DNA of 36,153 bases, taken from Candidatus Methanomethylophilaceae archaeon. GTDB taxonomy: Archaea > Thermoplasmatota > Thermoplasmata > Methanomassiliicoccales > Methanomethylophilaceae. Below are positions 18,410 through 27,643 of this stretch, one piece after another. The DNA lies in assembly GCA_028694055.1 (NCBI GenBank), contig JAQUUA010000004.1:1-36153 (forward strand). Direction: 5' to 3'. Each line of letters starts with the position of its first letter. The first letter of the stretch is position 1. Both the position numbers and the translations under genes were made by a program. A model generated the notes under the pieces. It searched no databases. It worked only from the letters and a program-made list of their open reading frames with translations, and was not told the origin of the DNA.

Positions 18410-19426
18410 ATGAAAGTAAAGGTCGGCATCAACGGGTACGGAACCATAGGCAAAAGGGCCTGCACAGCCATCGGACTGCAGGATGACATGGAGATTGTGG
18501 GGGTCACCAAGACCAGGCCCACCTATGAAGCCAAGATGGCGAACGAACTGGGCATACCCCTATACGCCTCTGGCAGCGAGGGTAGCGCCCCATTCAAAGC
18601 CGCCGGCATCGACACCGCTGGTACCCTGGAGGACCTACTTTCCAAGGTAGACATCATCGTGGACTGTACGCCAGGAGGGGTGGGCGCCGATTACAAGGAG
18701 GTCTATGCCAAAGCCGGTGTCAAGGCTATCTTCCAAGGTGGAGAGGACCACGGCACCGCCGGGGTGTCTTTCAACTCCACTGCCAACTACCAGGAATCAT
18801 GGGGGATGCAGTTCTCACGGGTGGTGTCTTGCAACACCACTGGGCTCCTACGTACCCTATTCCCGCTGGATAAGGAGGTCGGCATCCAGAGCGTCTATGC
18901 CACCCTCATCCGTCGCGGTGCCGACCCTGGAGACAGCAAATCCGGCCCCATAAATGCCATCGAGCCCTCCCTAAAGCTCCCCACCCATCATGGCCCGGAT
19001 GTGCAGAGCATCATGCCCTGGCTAGACATCCACACCATGGCCGTAAAGGTTCCGACCACCCTCATGCACCTCCATACCGTAGTGGTGAAGTTCAAGAGGA
19101 ACGTGGCCACGGAAGAGGTTCTGGCGGTCTGGGAGAAGGCCCCCCGCCTCTGCATGGTCAATGGCAAGGAAGGCATCAAATCCTCCGCTCAGATCATGGA
19201 GTACGCCCGGGACCTGGCCCGCTCCCGTGGCGATTTGTTCGAGATTGCGGTCTGGAAGGACGGCGTGAAGACGGTAGGGGACACATTGTACTACTACCAA
19301 GCCGTGCACCAGGAGAGCGACGTGGTCCCAGAGATCGTGGACTGCATCCGTTCCATGTGCAAGCTGGAGAAGGACGCCGCCAAGTCCGTTCAGAAGACCA
19401 ACAGTGCCATGGGCATCCGCTTCTGA
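18410..19426 (+). CDS. gap: Glyceraldehyde-3-phosphate dehydrogenase, archaeal type II
   Basis: MKVKVGINGYGTIGKRACTAI, DCTPGGVGADYKEVY, RVVSCNTTGLLRTLFPL; GGGAGGA SD before ATG 18410. Confidence 0.95.
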   Translation: MKVKVGINGYGTIGKRACTAIGLQDDMEIVGVTKTRPTYEAKMANELGIPLYASGSEGSAPFKAAGIDTAGTLEDLLSKVDIIVDCTPGGVGADYKEVYAKAGVKAIFQGGEDHGTAGVSFNSTANYQESWGMQFSRVVSCNTTGLLRTLFPLDKEVGIQSVYATLIRRGADPGDSKSGPINAIEPSLKLPTHHGPDVQSIMPWLDIHTMAVKVPTTLMHLHTVVVKFKRNVATEEVLAVWEKAPRLCMVNGKEGIKSSAQIMEYARDLARSRGDLFEIAVWKDGVKTVGDTLYYYQAVHQESDVVPEIVDCIRSMCKLEKDAAKSVQKTNSAMGIRF

Positions 19427-19442
19427 GCCCCAACCCCTTTCC

Positions 19443-19464
19443 TTTTCTTCCCTTTGGAAGAAAA
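19443..19464. promoter_or_regulatory. Perfect 9-bp inverted repeat between gap and pgk
   Basis: TTTTCTTCC-CTTT-GGAAGAAAA, 16 nt after the gap stop, 50 nt before the pgk start. Confidence 0.5.
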
Positions 19465-19513
19465 ATGTATTTTAGTTGATGGCAATCTCCCTCGCATCCG
19501 TGTTGGGGAGACG

Positions 19514-20740
19514 ATGATGAAGGAGTTCAATACGCTGGATGATTTCGACTTCAGAGACAAGACCGTGTTGTTGCGGGTGGATATAAACTGCCCCTTGGAC
19601 AGGGAGTCCCTCATCATCACCAACGACTCCCGTATCCGTAAGATCGCCCCCACCGTCACCGAGCTGTCGTCCAAGTCGGCCAAACTAGTCATCCTCGCTC
19701 ACCAGAGCCGTAAGGGCAAATGGGACTTCATACCCCTGCAACAACATGCTGAGGCTCTGGCCCGATACACCCGGAGGGAGGTCCGTTTCGTTCCGGACAT
19801 CATCGGGAATCCCGCACAGGCCGCCATCAGATCCATGCAACCGGGGGAAATAATCCTCCTGGACAACGTCCGCAACCTAGACTGCGAGACAGAGAAGAAG
19901 AGCATGCAGGACCACTCCCAGTCGGAGCTGGTCAAAGCGTTGGCGCCATTGGCAGACTACTACATCTGTGATGCTTTCGGGGCTGCCCACCGTTCCCAGT
20001 GCTCATTGGTCGGTTTCCAGGCGCGCTTGCCATCTGCGGCCGGGCGTCTGATGGCCAAGGAGCTCTACGCCTTGCGCTCGGTATTCGATGAGCCGCGACG
20101 GCCCTCCACCTTCATCCTAGGAGGAGCCAAGTTCGGCGACTCCTCGCCTATGATAGACCATGTCCTGGGAACCGGGAAGGCAGACCGGGTCATCCTGGTC
20201 GGTTTGGCAGGGAACGCCTTCATCAAAGCCATGGGGGTGGATCTTGGATCGGCCAGTGAAGCGGCCTTGAAGGAAGAGTTCACGGACGCCAACCTGCAGG
20301 CCGCCAAGCAGATGCTCCAGAAGTACGGGCCAAGGATACTCTTGCCACAGGACATCGCCGTGGAGAAGGATGGGGAGAGGGTGGAGGTCCCGATTGGGGA
20401 CCTGCCATACTCGGAGCCGGCCTTGGACATCGGCAAGGCATCCATGGAGAAGTTCTGTAAGGTCATACAGTGCTCGGGAACATGTTTCATGTCCGGTCCG
20501 GCGGGGATGTATGAGAAGGTCGGCTTCGGCGAGGGGACCAAGGCCTTGATGCTGGCCATGATCGACAGCGGCGGTCAGGCAGTCATCGGAGGCGGACACA
20601 CCGTGGGTGCGGCCGACCTATTCGACCTCACAGACCGTTTCTCGTACGTGAGTACCGCCGGAGGGGCGTTGGAGACCTATCTCCTGGGTAAGCCCCTGCC
20701 GGCGGTGGAGGCGTTGAAGCACTCCTGCCGTTGTCTATAG
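19514..20740 (+). CDS. pgk: Phosphoglycerate kinase (archaeal type)
   Basis: TVLLRVDINCPLD, ILLDNVRNLDCE, YYICDAFGAAHRSQCSLVGF, FILGGAKFGDSSPMI, IGGGHTVGAADLF. Confidence 0.94.
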   Translation: MMKEFNTLDDFDFRDKTVLLRVDINCPLDRESLIITNDSRIRKIAPTVTELSSKSAKLVILAHQSRKGKWDFIPLQQHAEALARYTRREVRFVPDIIGNPAQAAIRSMQPGEIILLDNVRNLDCETEKKSMQDHSQSELVKALAPLADYYICDAFGAAHRSQCSLVGFQARLPSAAGRLMAKELYALRSVFDEPRRPSTFILGGAKFGDSSPMIDHVLGTGKADRVILVGLAGNAFIKAMGVDLGSASEAALKEEFTDANLQAAKQMLQKYGPRILLPQDIAVEKDGERVEVPIGDLPYSEPALDIGKASMEKFCKVIQCSGTCFMSGPAGMYEKVGFGEGTKALMLAMIDSGGQAVIGGGHTVGAADLFDLTDRFSYVSTAGGALETYLLGKPLPAVEALKHSCRCL

Positions 20741-21889
20741 TCCCGATTCCTTCATGCGCTCCAGGGCTTCCAGGATCCGCTCCGATGGCTGGGTCAAGGC
20801 CACTCTCACGTATCCTTGTCCAGCGTCGCCGAATCCCACTCCCGGGGTGAACACCAGGCCCAGGTTCAACATCTTCTCTGTGAACTTCATGGAATCCATG
20901 CCGCAATCGAACCAGACATAGAATGTGGCCTTGGGCATAGGCACATCGAAGCCCATCTCCCGCAGTCCTTTCACCAGGATCTCCCGCCTCTGGGCGTAGA
21001 CCTCCATGTTCTCGGTGATGATGTCCGGTAGCTTGCGTCCCTTGTACATCCCCAAGGCGTAAGCCGCAGCCTCCTGGATGAACATCGGTGCTCCCGAGTC
21101 GATCTGGGACTTCACTTTCTTCAGGCCGGCTATGAGGCGTTCGTCGCCCACGGCGTATCCGATGCGGTAGCCGGTCATGTTGAAGGTCTTGGACAGTGAA
21201 CCGAACTCGATCACGTCCCTTCCGGCCTCCAACGCGGAAGGAGCCAGATATCCATCGAAACACATCTCGGAATAGGCGTTGTCGTAGCAGAATATGGTGT
21301 CCGTGTCCTTGCACCATTGCATGACGCTCTTGAGATAGTCCAGGTCGCATACTGCCCCGGTGGGGTTGTTAGGATAGTTCAGGTAGAGCATCTTGGCATC
21401 CGTGGGACACTCCGCGGTATCCAGGAGGAAGCCGTTCTCCGCTCGCAGGGGCACTTTCACTGGAATGGCATCGGACAGCACGGCAGCTCCGGCAGCGTAT
21501 ACCGGATAGGCCGGATCTGGGGAGATGACCTTCTCACCAGCGTTCACGAAGGCCTTGCAGATGTTTGCTATGGCCTCTTTGGAACCGATGGTGATGCACA
21601 CCTCCTTCCGGGGATCCACGTCCACACCGAAGCGGACCTTGTACCAGTCGGCCACGGCCTTACGGAGGTAGAACTCCCCGGCGCTGGAGGAGTAGGGGTG
21701 GTTCTCCGGCTTGGCCACAGCGTCCTGGACCGCTTTCACTATAGGCTCAGGGGTGGGGAGGTCGGGGTCCCCGATACCGAAATCGATGATGTCCACGCCC
21801 TCGGCCCTCTTGGCCTCTGTGAGCTCCTCCAGGCGTGCGAAGAGATATGGCGGCAGCTTCTGTAGTCTGTCAGCGAATTTGATTTCCAT
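20735..21889 (-). CDS. dapL: LL-diaminopimelate aminotransferase-like class I/II aminotransferase
   Basis: DIIDFGIGDPDLPTPEPIVKA...YLNYPNNPTGAV...EFGSLSKTFNMTGYRIGYAVGD; located in the DAP operon. Confidence 0.87.
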   Translation of the reverse strand: MEIKFADRLQKLPPYLFARLEELTEAKRAEGVDIIDFGIGDPDLPTPEPIVKAVQDAVAKPENHPYSSSAGEFYLRKAVADWYKVRFGVDVDPRKEVCITIGSKEAIANICKAFVNAGEKVISPDPAYPVYAAGAAVLSDAIPVKVPLRAENGFLLDTAECPTDAKMLYLNYPNNPTGAVCDLDYLKSVMQWCKDTDTIFCYDNAYSEMCFDGYLAPSALEAGRDVIEFGSLSKTFNMTGYRIGYAVGDERLIAGLKKVKSQIDSGAPMFIQEAAAYALGMYKGRKLPDIITENMEVYAQRREILVKGLREMGFDVPMPKATFYVWFDCGMDSMKFTEKMLNLGLVFTPGVGFGDAGQGYVRVALTQPSERILEALERMKESGL

Positions 21890-21893
21890 TGTT

Positions 21894-22721
21894 TCACCTC
21901 ATGAGTTTGCCCTTGAATACTATTTCGGCTGGCCCGTTCATGGTCACGGAGCGCAGCCCGCTCTCGACGGTGATGCGGAGCATGCCTCCGGGTAGGAAGA
22001 CCTCCACCGGGCTGTCGTAGGGGACTATGCCCTTCAAGGCCGCCGCCACCGCTGTGGCGCAGGCCCCGGTCCCACAGGCCAATGTCCATCCCGCCCCTCT
22101 CTCGAAGACCCGTACATACAGGCGGCCTCCCCTCTCGGTGACGAATTCCACATTGGTCTTGCGGGGGAACAGGGGATGGTGTTCGATGTACGGTCCCAGC
22201 TCCTCCACATCCTCGTCAGAGAGGTCGTCGAAGGTCACGAAGTGAGGGTTGCCCATGGACACCGCGGTCCCCATGACGTCCCCTACCGGTACCGGAAGGG
22301 GAGAGTCCAGGAACTGTCCGTCGCTGTCCATCGGTATGCGTCGGCAATCCAGCTCCGGTGCCCCCATGTTCACCTCCACCATGGTGACTCCGTTCTCCTC
22401 CTGGAGGTTTATGGACATCACCCCGGCCAGGGTGTCGATGGTCATGCTGCGATCCGTTACCAGGTCATGGTCGAAGAGGTGCTTGGCCATGCAACGGATG
22501 CCGTTGCCGCACATCTCGGCCTCCGAGCCATCAGCATTCATGATGCGCATGGCATAATCCGCCTTCTCCGACGGGCAGACGTACAGTATGCCGTCCGCCC
22601 CTACTCCGAAACGGCGGTCACAGACCTCGGTCACGAAGTCAGCATCCATGGGGATGCTGCCATCCAGGTTCTCGAAGAGGACGAAATCGTTGCCCAGCCC
22701 GTGGTACTTCCAGAAGTTCAT
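21894..22721 (-). CDS. dapF: Diaminopimelate epimerase
   Basis: KYHGLGNDFVLFE, EMCGNGIRCMAKHL and LACGTGACATAVAA catalytic Cys motifs. Confidence 0.96.
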   Translation of the reverse strand: MNFWKYHGLGNDFVLFENLDGSIPMDADFVTEVCDRRFGVGADGILYVCPSEKADYAMRIMNADGSEAEMCGNGIRCMAKHLFDHDLVTDRSMTIDTLAGVMSINLQEENGVTMVEVNMGAPELDCRRIPMDSDGQFLDSPLPVPVGDVMGTAVSMGNPHFVTFDDLSDEDVEELGPYIEHHPLFPRKTNVEFVTERGGRLYVRVFERGAGWTLACGTGACATAVAAALKGIVPYDSPVEVFLPGGMLRITVESGLRSVTMNGPAEIVFKGKLMR

Positions 22722-23986
22722 TGCTGCAGCCTCCCCGGCACGGTCTGGTGGCGCCAGATGTCATCCATGTCCTCCCTCTCCCGGATCAGCTCTGCTTGAC
22801 CCTGGTTCACCAAAGCCTCGCGGCAACGAGGCCGGGAGTTGTAATTGCTGCTCATCACGAAGCCGTAAGCACCGGCATCATAGACGGCCAAGAGGTCGCC
22901 CTCCTCCGGCTCCGGCAGAACCCGGTCCCGAGCCAGATAATCACCGGACTCGCATATGGGCCCCACCACATCGAACTTCCGCTCGCAGGCCCGATTGAAC
23001 TTGTTGGCGATGGCCACGTGGTGATAGGAGTCGTAGAAGGCAGGGCGGATGAGGGTGTTGAAACCGGCGTCCACCCCGATGAAGTTCTTCTCCGGGGTGG
23101 TCTTGATATCCACACAGCGGGTAAGCAGGACGGTGCTGTCGCAGATGATGTAGCGACCTGGCTCCACATAAAGGGTCTCGACCTCCGTCTCCTCCTTTAT
23201 CATGTCCGTTATGGTCATGGCCAGCTCATCCACTTCCATCACCGGGTCGTGTGGACGGTATGGGACGCCGATGCCGCCTCCCATGTCCAGGAAGCGTAGG
23301 GACAAACCCAGCTGGTCCTTGATTTCATTGACGGTGTCGATCATGATGCCGATCAAATCCATGAAAGGCTCCACCGATTGTCCGCCGGACCCAATATGGG
23401 CGTGCAGGCCTTGGGGTTCGAACCCTAGATCCAGAGCCTCACGGTAAGCATCGATTATACTCTCCCGCGGTATGCCGAACTTGGAACCTTTGGCCCCTGT
23501 CACCACCTTGGGGTGGTGGCCGGAGCCCACGCCGGGGGTGACCCGGAAGGATATCGGCACATCGGTGGATATTTCTGCCAGACGGCGTAGCTCCGAGAAG
23601 GAGTCCACGTTGACCGGCACACCGGCCTTAACCACCTGACGCAGCTCCTCTGTAGACACGTTCACACCGGTGTATAGGATACGGTCAGGACTGAAACCGG
23701 CCTTCATGCAGGTCTGCACCTCACCGATGGACACGGCGTCTATGCCGCTGCCCTCCTGCTCCAGGATCCGCAGTATCGCCAGGTTGCTGTTGGCCTTGCA
23801 GGCGTACATGATACGGGTGTCCATGTGCCGGGAGAAGGCGGAGTGGATGCGACGGTAGTTCTCTCGTAGAGCCTGCTCATCTGTGACGTAAAGCGGGGTG
23901 CCGTAGCTCTCCGCTAGGCCCCAGGCGGAAACACCGCCGATGATCATCTGATTGTCTTTAGACTCGAATTCTCTCACTTCAAACAC
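22718..23986 (-). CDS. lysA: Diaminopimelate decarboxylase
   Basis: MYACKANSNLAILRILEQEGSGIDAVSIGEV, HAHIGSGGQSVEPF, LYVEPGRYII, CESGDYLARDR, YDAGAYGFVMSSNYNSRPR. Confidence 0.96.
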   Translation of the reverse strand: MFEVREFESKDNQMIIGGVSAWGLAESYGTPLYVTDEQALRENYRRIHSAFSRHMDTRIMYACKANSNLAILRILEQEGSGIDAVSIGEVQTCMKAGFSPDRILYTGVNVSTEELRQVVKAGVPVNVDSFSELRRLAEISTDVPISFRVTPGVGSGHHPKVVTGAKGSKFGIPRESIIDAYREALDLGFEPQGLHAHIGSGGQSVEPFMDLIGIMIDTVNEIKDQLGLSLRFLDMGGGIGVPYRPHDPVMEVDELAMTITDMIKEETEVETLYVEPGRYIICDSTVLLTRCVDIKTTPEKNFIGVDAGFNTLIRPAFYDSYHHVAIANKFNRACERKFDVVGPICESGDYLARDRVLPEPEEGDLLAVYDAGAYGFVMSSNYNSRPRCREALVNQGQAELIREREDMDDIWRHQTVPGRLQQ

Positions 23987-25334
23987 CTATGTATTTCTCA
24001 TGCAGTTGCCGGATGACGCTGGTGGCATGGTCCATGGGGACCACGAAGTTCAGGGAGACATCGGATGCGCCCTCGGATATGAGCTCCACATTCGCTCCCG
24101 CCTCCCTCACCGCCCCGAATATCTCCGCTGAGGCCCCGCAACGGGCCAGGAGGTTGTCCCCCACCGCACATATGAGGCACATGTTGCTCTTGACATCGAT
24201 ACGGTCGATCTCCTCGCCCTCCAGGGTGTTCAGGTGACGGAGGGTCTCCTTGACATCCAGGTTGTGTATCAAGAGGGCGATGGTCGACAATGACGTGGAG
24301 ATGGCGTACAGGATGACCCCGGCATCGGCAATCTTGTCGATGATGCGGGCCACCATACGGGGCCTATATGCTATCTCCGCGGAATTAACAGTTATGATGG
24401 ACAGGTCCGACTTCATGGCCACGCTCCTGAGCAATTCCCCACGGGGGGCACGGAGATGATGGATTATGGTTCCGAAATCGTCAGGGTTGAAGGTGTTCTT
24501 CACCCGTAAGGGGATGTGCTTGCGCCTCACCGGTTCGATGGTGCGAGGATGCAGCACCTTGGCCCCGAAATAGGCCAGTTCTGCCGCTTCACTGTAGTTC
24601 ATCTCCTCTATCGTGCGTGCACCAGAGACGATGCGAGGGTCGGAGCTCATGAAGCCGTTGACGTCAGTCCATATCTCCAAGCAGTCAGCATCGATGGCGT
24701 GCGCCACCACCGCCCCAGAGTAATCAGAACCGCCACGACCGAAGGTCAGGGGCTTACCCTCCGGACCGCGCCCATAGAATCCCGTGATGATCGGGATCTT
24801 CCCTTCGTCCAGCAATGGGCGGACGTTGTAAGGCAGGTCCCGGCTGGTCAGAGAGAGCTCTGCCGATCCCAATCCTGGCATACCTGTGGCATGAATCCCG
24901 GCCTCCTCCGATGTCAAGGCCACCGAGTCCTGCCCCAGTTCACGTAGGTAGTAGCTCAGGGTCAAGGAGGAGAATCTTTCGCCTTGAGAGGAAATGTCGT
25001 CTCGGAAGTAAGGGTCCTTGTGGCTCTCTGGATCCCGGAGTAAGTACTCCAGGTTGTCCATGCGGCGGTCCAGCTCTTCTTGGTAGGAGGCGAACAGCTC
25101 CTCTCCCAATAATTGGGAGGCTACATCCAGATGCTTCTTCCGGAGCATGTCCACGGTCTCGGAGGCATTCAACTCCCCGCTGTCCAAGTGCCCTATCAGA
25201 TAATTGGTCACCCCGGACATGGCCGAGACCACCACCACGGTGGAATGCTTGCTCCGGATGATTATTTCCGCCGAACGCTTCAGAGCCTCTACGGAACCGA
25301 CGCTCGTGCCACCGAATTTCATTACCGTGATCAT
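23979..25334 (-). CDS. Aspartate kinase with C-terminal ACT-like region
   Basis: MITVMKFGGTSVGSVEALK, TFGRGGSDYSGAVVA, EIWTDVNGFMSSDPRIV. Confidence 0.96.
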   Translation of the reverse strand: MITVMKFGGTSVGSVEALKRSAEIIIRSKHSTVVVVSAMSGVTNYLIGHLDSGELNASETVDMLRKKHLDVASQLLGEELFASYQEELDRRMDNLEYLLRDPESHKDPYFRDDISSQGERFSSLTLSYYLRELGQDSVALTSEEAGIHATGMPGLGSAELSLTSRDLPYNVRPLLDEGKIPIITGFYGRGPEGKPLTFGRGGSDYSGAVVAHAIDADCLEIWTDVNGFMSSDPRIVSGARTIEEMNYSEAAELAYFGAKVLHPRTIEPVRRKHIPLRVKNTFNPDDFGTIIHHLRAPRGELLRSVAMKSDLSIITVNSAEIAYRPRMVARIIDKIADAGVILYAISTSLSTIALLIHNLDVKETLRHLNTLEGEEIDRIDVKSNMCLICAVGDNLLARCGASAEIFGAVREAGANVELISEGASDVSLNFVVPMDHATSVIRQLHEKYIGV

Positions 25335-26110
25335 AGGTTCAGCACCTCTCTCATGCTATGCAGTTCTCCATCCCTCTTATCTGCAATCCAGTTTATGGCC
25401 TCCACACATCCGCGGGCGAAGGCCTCCCTGGATACGGCTCTATGGGTGACTTCCAATCTCTCCATGTTACCAGCGAAGATGACGGTGTGGTCGCCCACAA
25501 CGTCTCCAGCGCGCAGGGAGTGTACCCCGATCTCCCTTCCTCTCTTCTCGGCCTTCCCCTCCCGTCCATGTCGGACGGCCTCTATTCCGGTGACCGCCTG
25601 CATGGCCCGAACGGCCTCCATGGCAGTCCCAGACGGGGAATCCTTCTTCTGATTATGATGTATGTCTATCAACTCGATGTCGTAACCCGGCAGGGATGAA
25701 GCCATCATCTCGCAGAGGCGCCAGAACAGGTTCACCCCCAGGGAGAAGTTGGCGGACATCAGCGCAGAATTGTTCGTCTTTTTCAGGGCTTCCTTCAGGG
25801 ACCGTACCGCCTCTTCATCCACGGCTGTGGTTCCCACCACCAGGTTGGTGTTGGTATCTGGGATAGAGGGTATGAGACGGGAAGCGGCATCCGGGGTCGT
25901 GAGGTCCACATAGACATCAGCATCTGCCAGGCATGACCGGACGGCATCCGGGCCGCAGGCCACCACGCCGGGGTACAGCTCCTTGCCGACATTGCCGCCC
26001 TGGCTGGAGACTATCGCTCCTGTCAGGTCCATTCGGGAGTCCTCCAGTATCAGCTGGCAAACCATGCGTCCCAGCTTACCGGTGGCACCTCCCACCACCA
26101 CATTGATCAT
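25331..26110 (-). CDS. dapB: 4-hydroxy-tetrahydrodipicolinate reductase
   Basis: INVVVGGATGKLGRMVCQLI, ANFSLGVNLFWRL, IELIDIHHNQKKDSPSGTAM. Confidence 0.95.
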   Translation of the reverse strand: MINVVVGGATGKLGRMVCQLILEDSRMDLTGAIVSSQGGNVGKELYPGVVACGPDAVRSCLADADVYVDLTTPDAASRLIPSIPDTNTNLVVGTTAVDEEAVRSLKEALKKTNNSALMSANFSLGVNLFWRLCEMMASSLPGYDIELIDIHHNQKKDSPSGTAMEAVRAMQAVTGIEAVRHGREGKAEKRGREIGVHSLRAGDVVGDHTVIFAGNMERLEVTHRAVSREAFARGCVEAINWIADKRDGELHSMREVLNL

Positions 26111-26122
26111 GGGCCAAACCTC

Positions 26123-27001
26123 CTAAACCAGTCCCAGCCCTTGGAGGACGGAACGTAGTTCCTCCTCATGCAATGGGCTCATGTCCATCAGAGGCAGCCT
26201 CAGGGTGCCGGAAGGCTTGCCCATCATGCGCATGGCGGCCTTGACCGGTATGGGATTGGGTTCCCGGAACAGGACCCGGAACAAGGGTAGGAGACGGAAA
26301 TGCATCTCCCTGGCCTTCACCAGATCGCCGGAGATGGCAGTCCTTACCATATCTCCCACCAAGCGGGGGGCGCAGTTGGAGCTCACAGATATCACACCTG
26401 ACCCTCCCATTGCCAACATGGCGAATGTCAAGGCATCGTCGCCGGATAGGACGCAGAAATCCTTGGGCCGGTTCGCAAGGATGGTCATTACCTGATCCAC
26501 ATCTCCGCTGGCCTCCTTTATGGCCGCCACATTCGGTAGCTCTGCCAGTCGAAGGGTGGTCTGGGCGGACATGTTGCTGCCCGTCCTTCCGGGCACGTTG
26601 TAAGGTATCAACGGGACAGAAATCGCCTCACTGATGGCCTTATAATGCCTATAGATGCCCTCTTGAGTGGGCTTGTTGTAATAGGGAGAGATGGACAATA
26701 CGCCATCCACCCCCAGGTCGGCAGCGCGCCGGCTGAGGTCGATTGCCTCCTGCGTGGAGTTGCTCCCTGCCCCGGCGATGACCTTCACCCTCTTGACATG
26801 GTTCATGACGATGCGTATGACTTCGATATGCTCGTCATGGGAAAGGGTGGCGGATTCTCCAGTGGAACCGCATGGGACCACTGCCTCCACTCCCTGCTCT
26901 TCCTGGTATTCCACTAACTCTCTCAATCCCTGCTCGTCTATGCTCCCGTCCTTATGGAAGGGCGTTATCAGGGCGGTTGCTGTTCCTGAGAACATATTCA
27001 A
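26123..27001 (-). CDS. dapA: 4-hydroxy-tetrahydrodipicolinate synthase
   Basis: GTATALITPFHKDGSID, VPCGSTGESATLSHDEH, YNVPGRTGSNMS, VAAIKEASGD (catalytic Lys). Confidence 0.95.
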   Translation of the reverse strand: MNMFSGTATALITPFHKDGSIDEQGLRELVEYQEEQGVEAVVPCGSTGESATLSHDEHIEVIRIVMNHVKRVKVIAGAGSNSTQEAIDLSRRAADLGVDGVLSISPYYNKPTQEGIYRHYKAISEAISVPLIPYNVPGRTGSNMSAQTTLRLAELPNVAAIKEASGDVDQVMTILANRPKDFCVLSGDDALTFAMLAMGGSGVISVSSNCAPRLVGDMVRTAISGDLVKAREMHFRLLPLFRVLFREPNPIPVKAAMRMMGKPSGTLRLPLMDMSPLHEEELRSVLQGLGLV

Positions 27002-27420
27002 TCAGCTCCAAAGTGTTCCTTGAGTATGAGGCGGGTCCGAGTGCTCAATATGGTGTCATTGTGCCTGACCCGCTCGATTATGTCGTTCAACTGCTGCGAT
27101 GATTCCACATCGACGATGATGATGATGTCCTGGTCTCCCGTGACCTCGAAGACCTCAGTGACGCCATCGAAGTTCGCCAGCTCTCTGGCGATCTCTTGGG
27201 TGTCGGTGTTCACATCGATACGAATCTCAACCAGCGCCTTGACGTTCTTGCTGCTGGTCTTGATGGTGAAACCCTTGATGATGCCGTCGTCGGTCATTCG
27301 CCTCACGCGGCTGCGGATGGTACCCTCGGACACATCCAGGTTGTTGGCGATGTCCACGAATGGACGTCGGGAATCTTTTTTCAATATCTCAACGATTTTT
27401 TCATCCAAACGGTCAATCAA
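26998..27420 (-). CDS. Lrp/AsnC-family transcriptional regulator
   Basis: IDRLDEKIVEILKKDSRRPFVDIANNLDVSEGTIRSRVRRMTDDGIIKGFTI plus RAM domain. Candidate TTG start at 27420 with GGGGGA SD. Confidence 0.92.
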   Translation of the reverse strand: MIDRLDEKIVEILKKDSRRPFVDIANNLDVSEGTIRSRVRRMTDDGIIKGFTIKTSSKNVKALVEIRIDVNTDTQEIARELANFDGVTEVFEVTGDQDIIIIVDVESSQQLNDIIERVRHNDTILSTRTRLILKEHFGAD

Positions 27421-27643
27421 AGATTTTCCCCCAAGTTGATTGATTTCGTATATACGGTTCTTGATAACAGAAAAACTGTATATAATATTTGGCAATATCC
27501 TCACAAAAATAACGAAATCTGGAGAAATTTTGAAATTCGTAACAAAGAATATTTTTATGGAGACAACAGACTCAACCCGCTCGGGGTTTTTAATAGTTAC
27601 TAGCTCATGACTAACCCTCTACGAAGAACAGGAGGACGGTTTT

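Noticed and set aside
20628-21350. 240-aa minus-strand ORF
   Set aside because: Alternate-frame shadow of dapL and pgk.
23414-23425. GGGTTCGAACCC, resembling a tRNA T-arm
   Set aside because: Lies within lysA coding for GFEP; no acceptor stem or anticodon arm around it.
27113-27127. GATGATGATGATG micro-repeat
   Set aside because: Encodes the IIIIVD stretch of the Lrp RAM domain; ordinary coding.
27577-27598. GC hairpin plus T-run as a rho-independent terminator
   Set aside because: No plus-strand gene ends upstream; it lies between divergent genes, so it is only noted as a leader/operator candidate.
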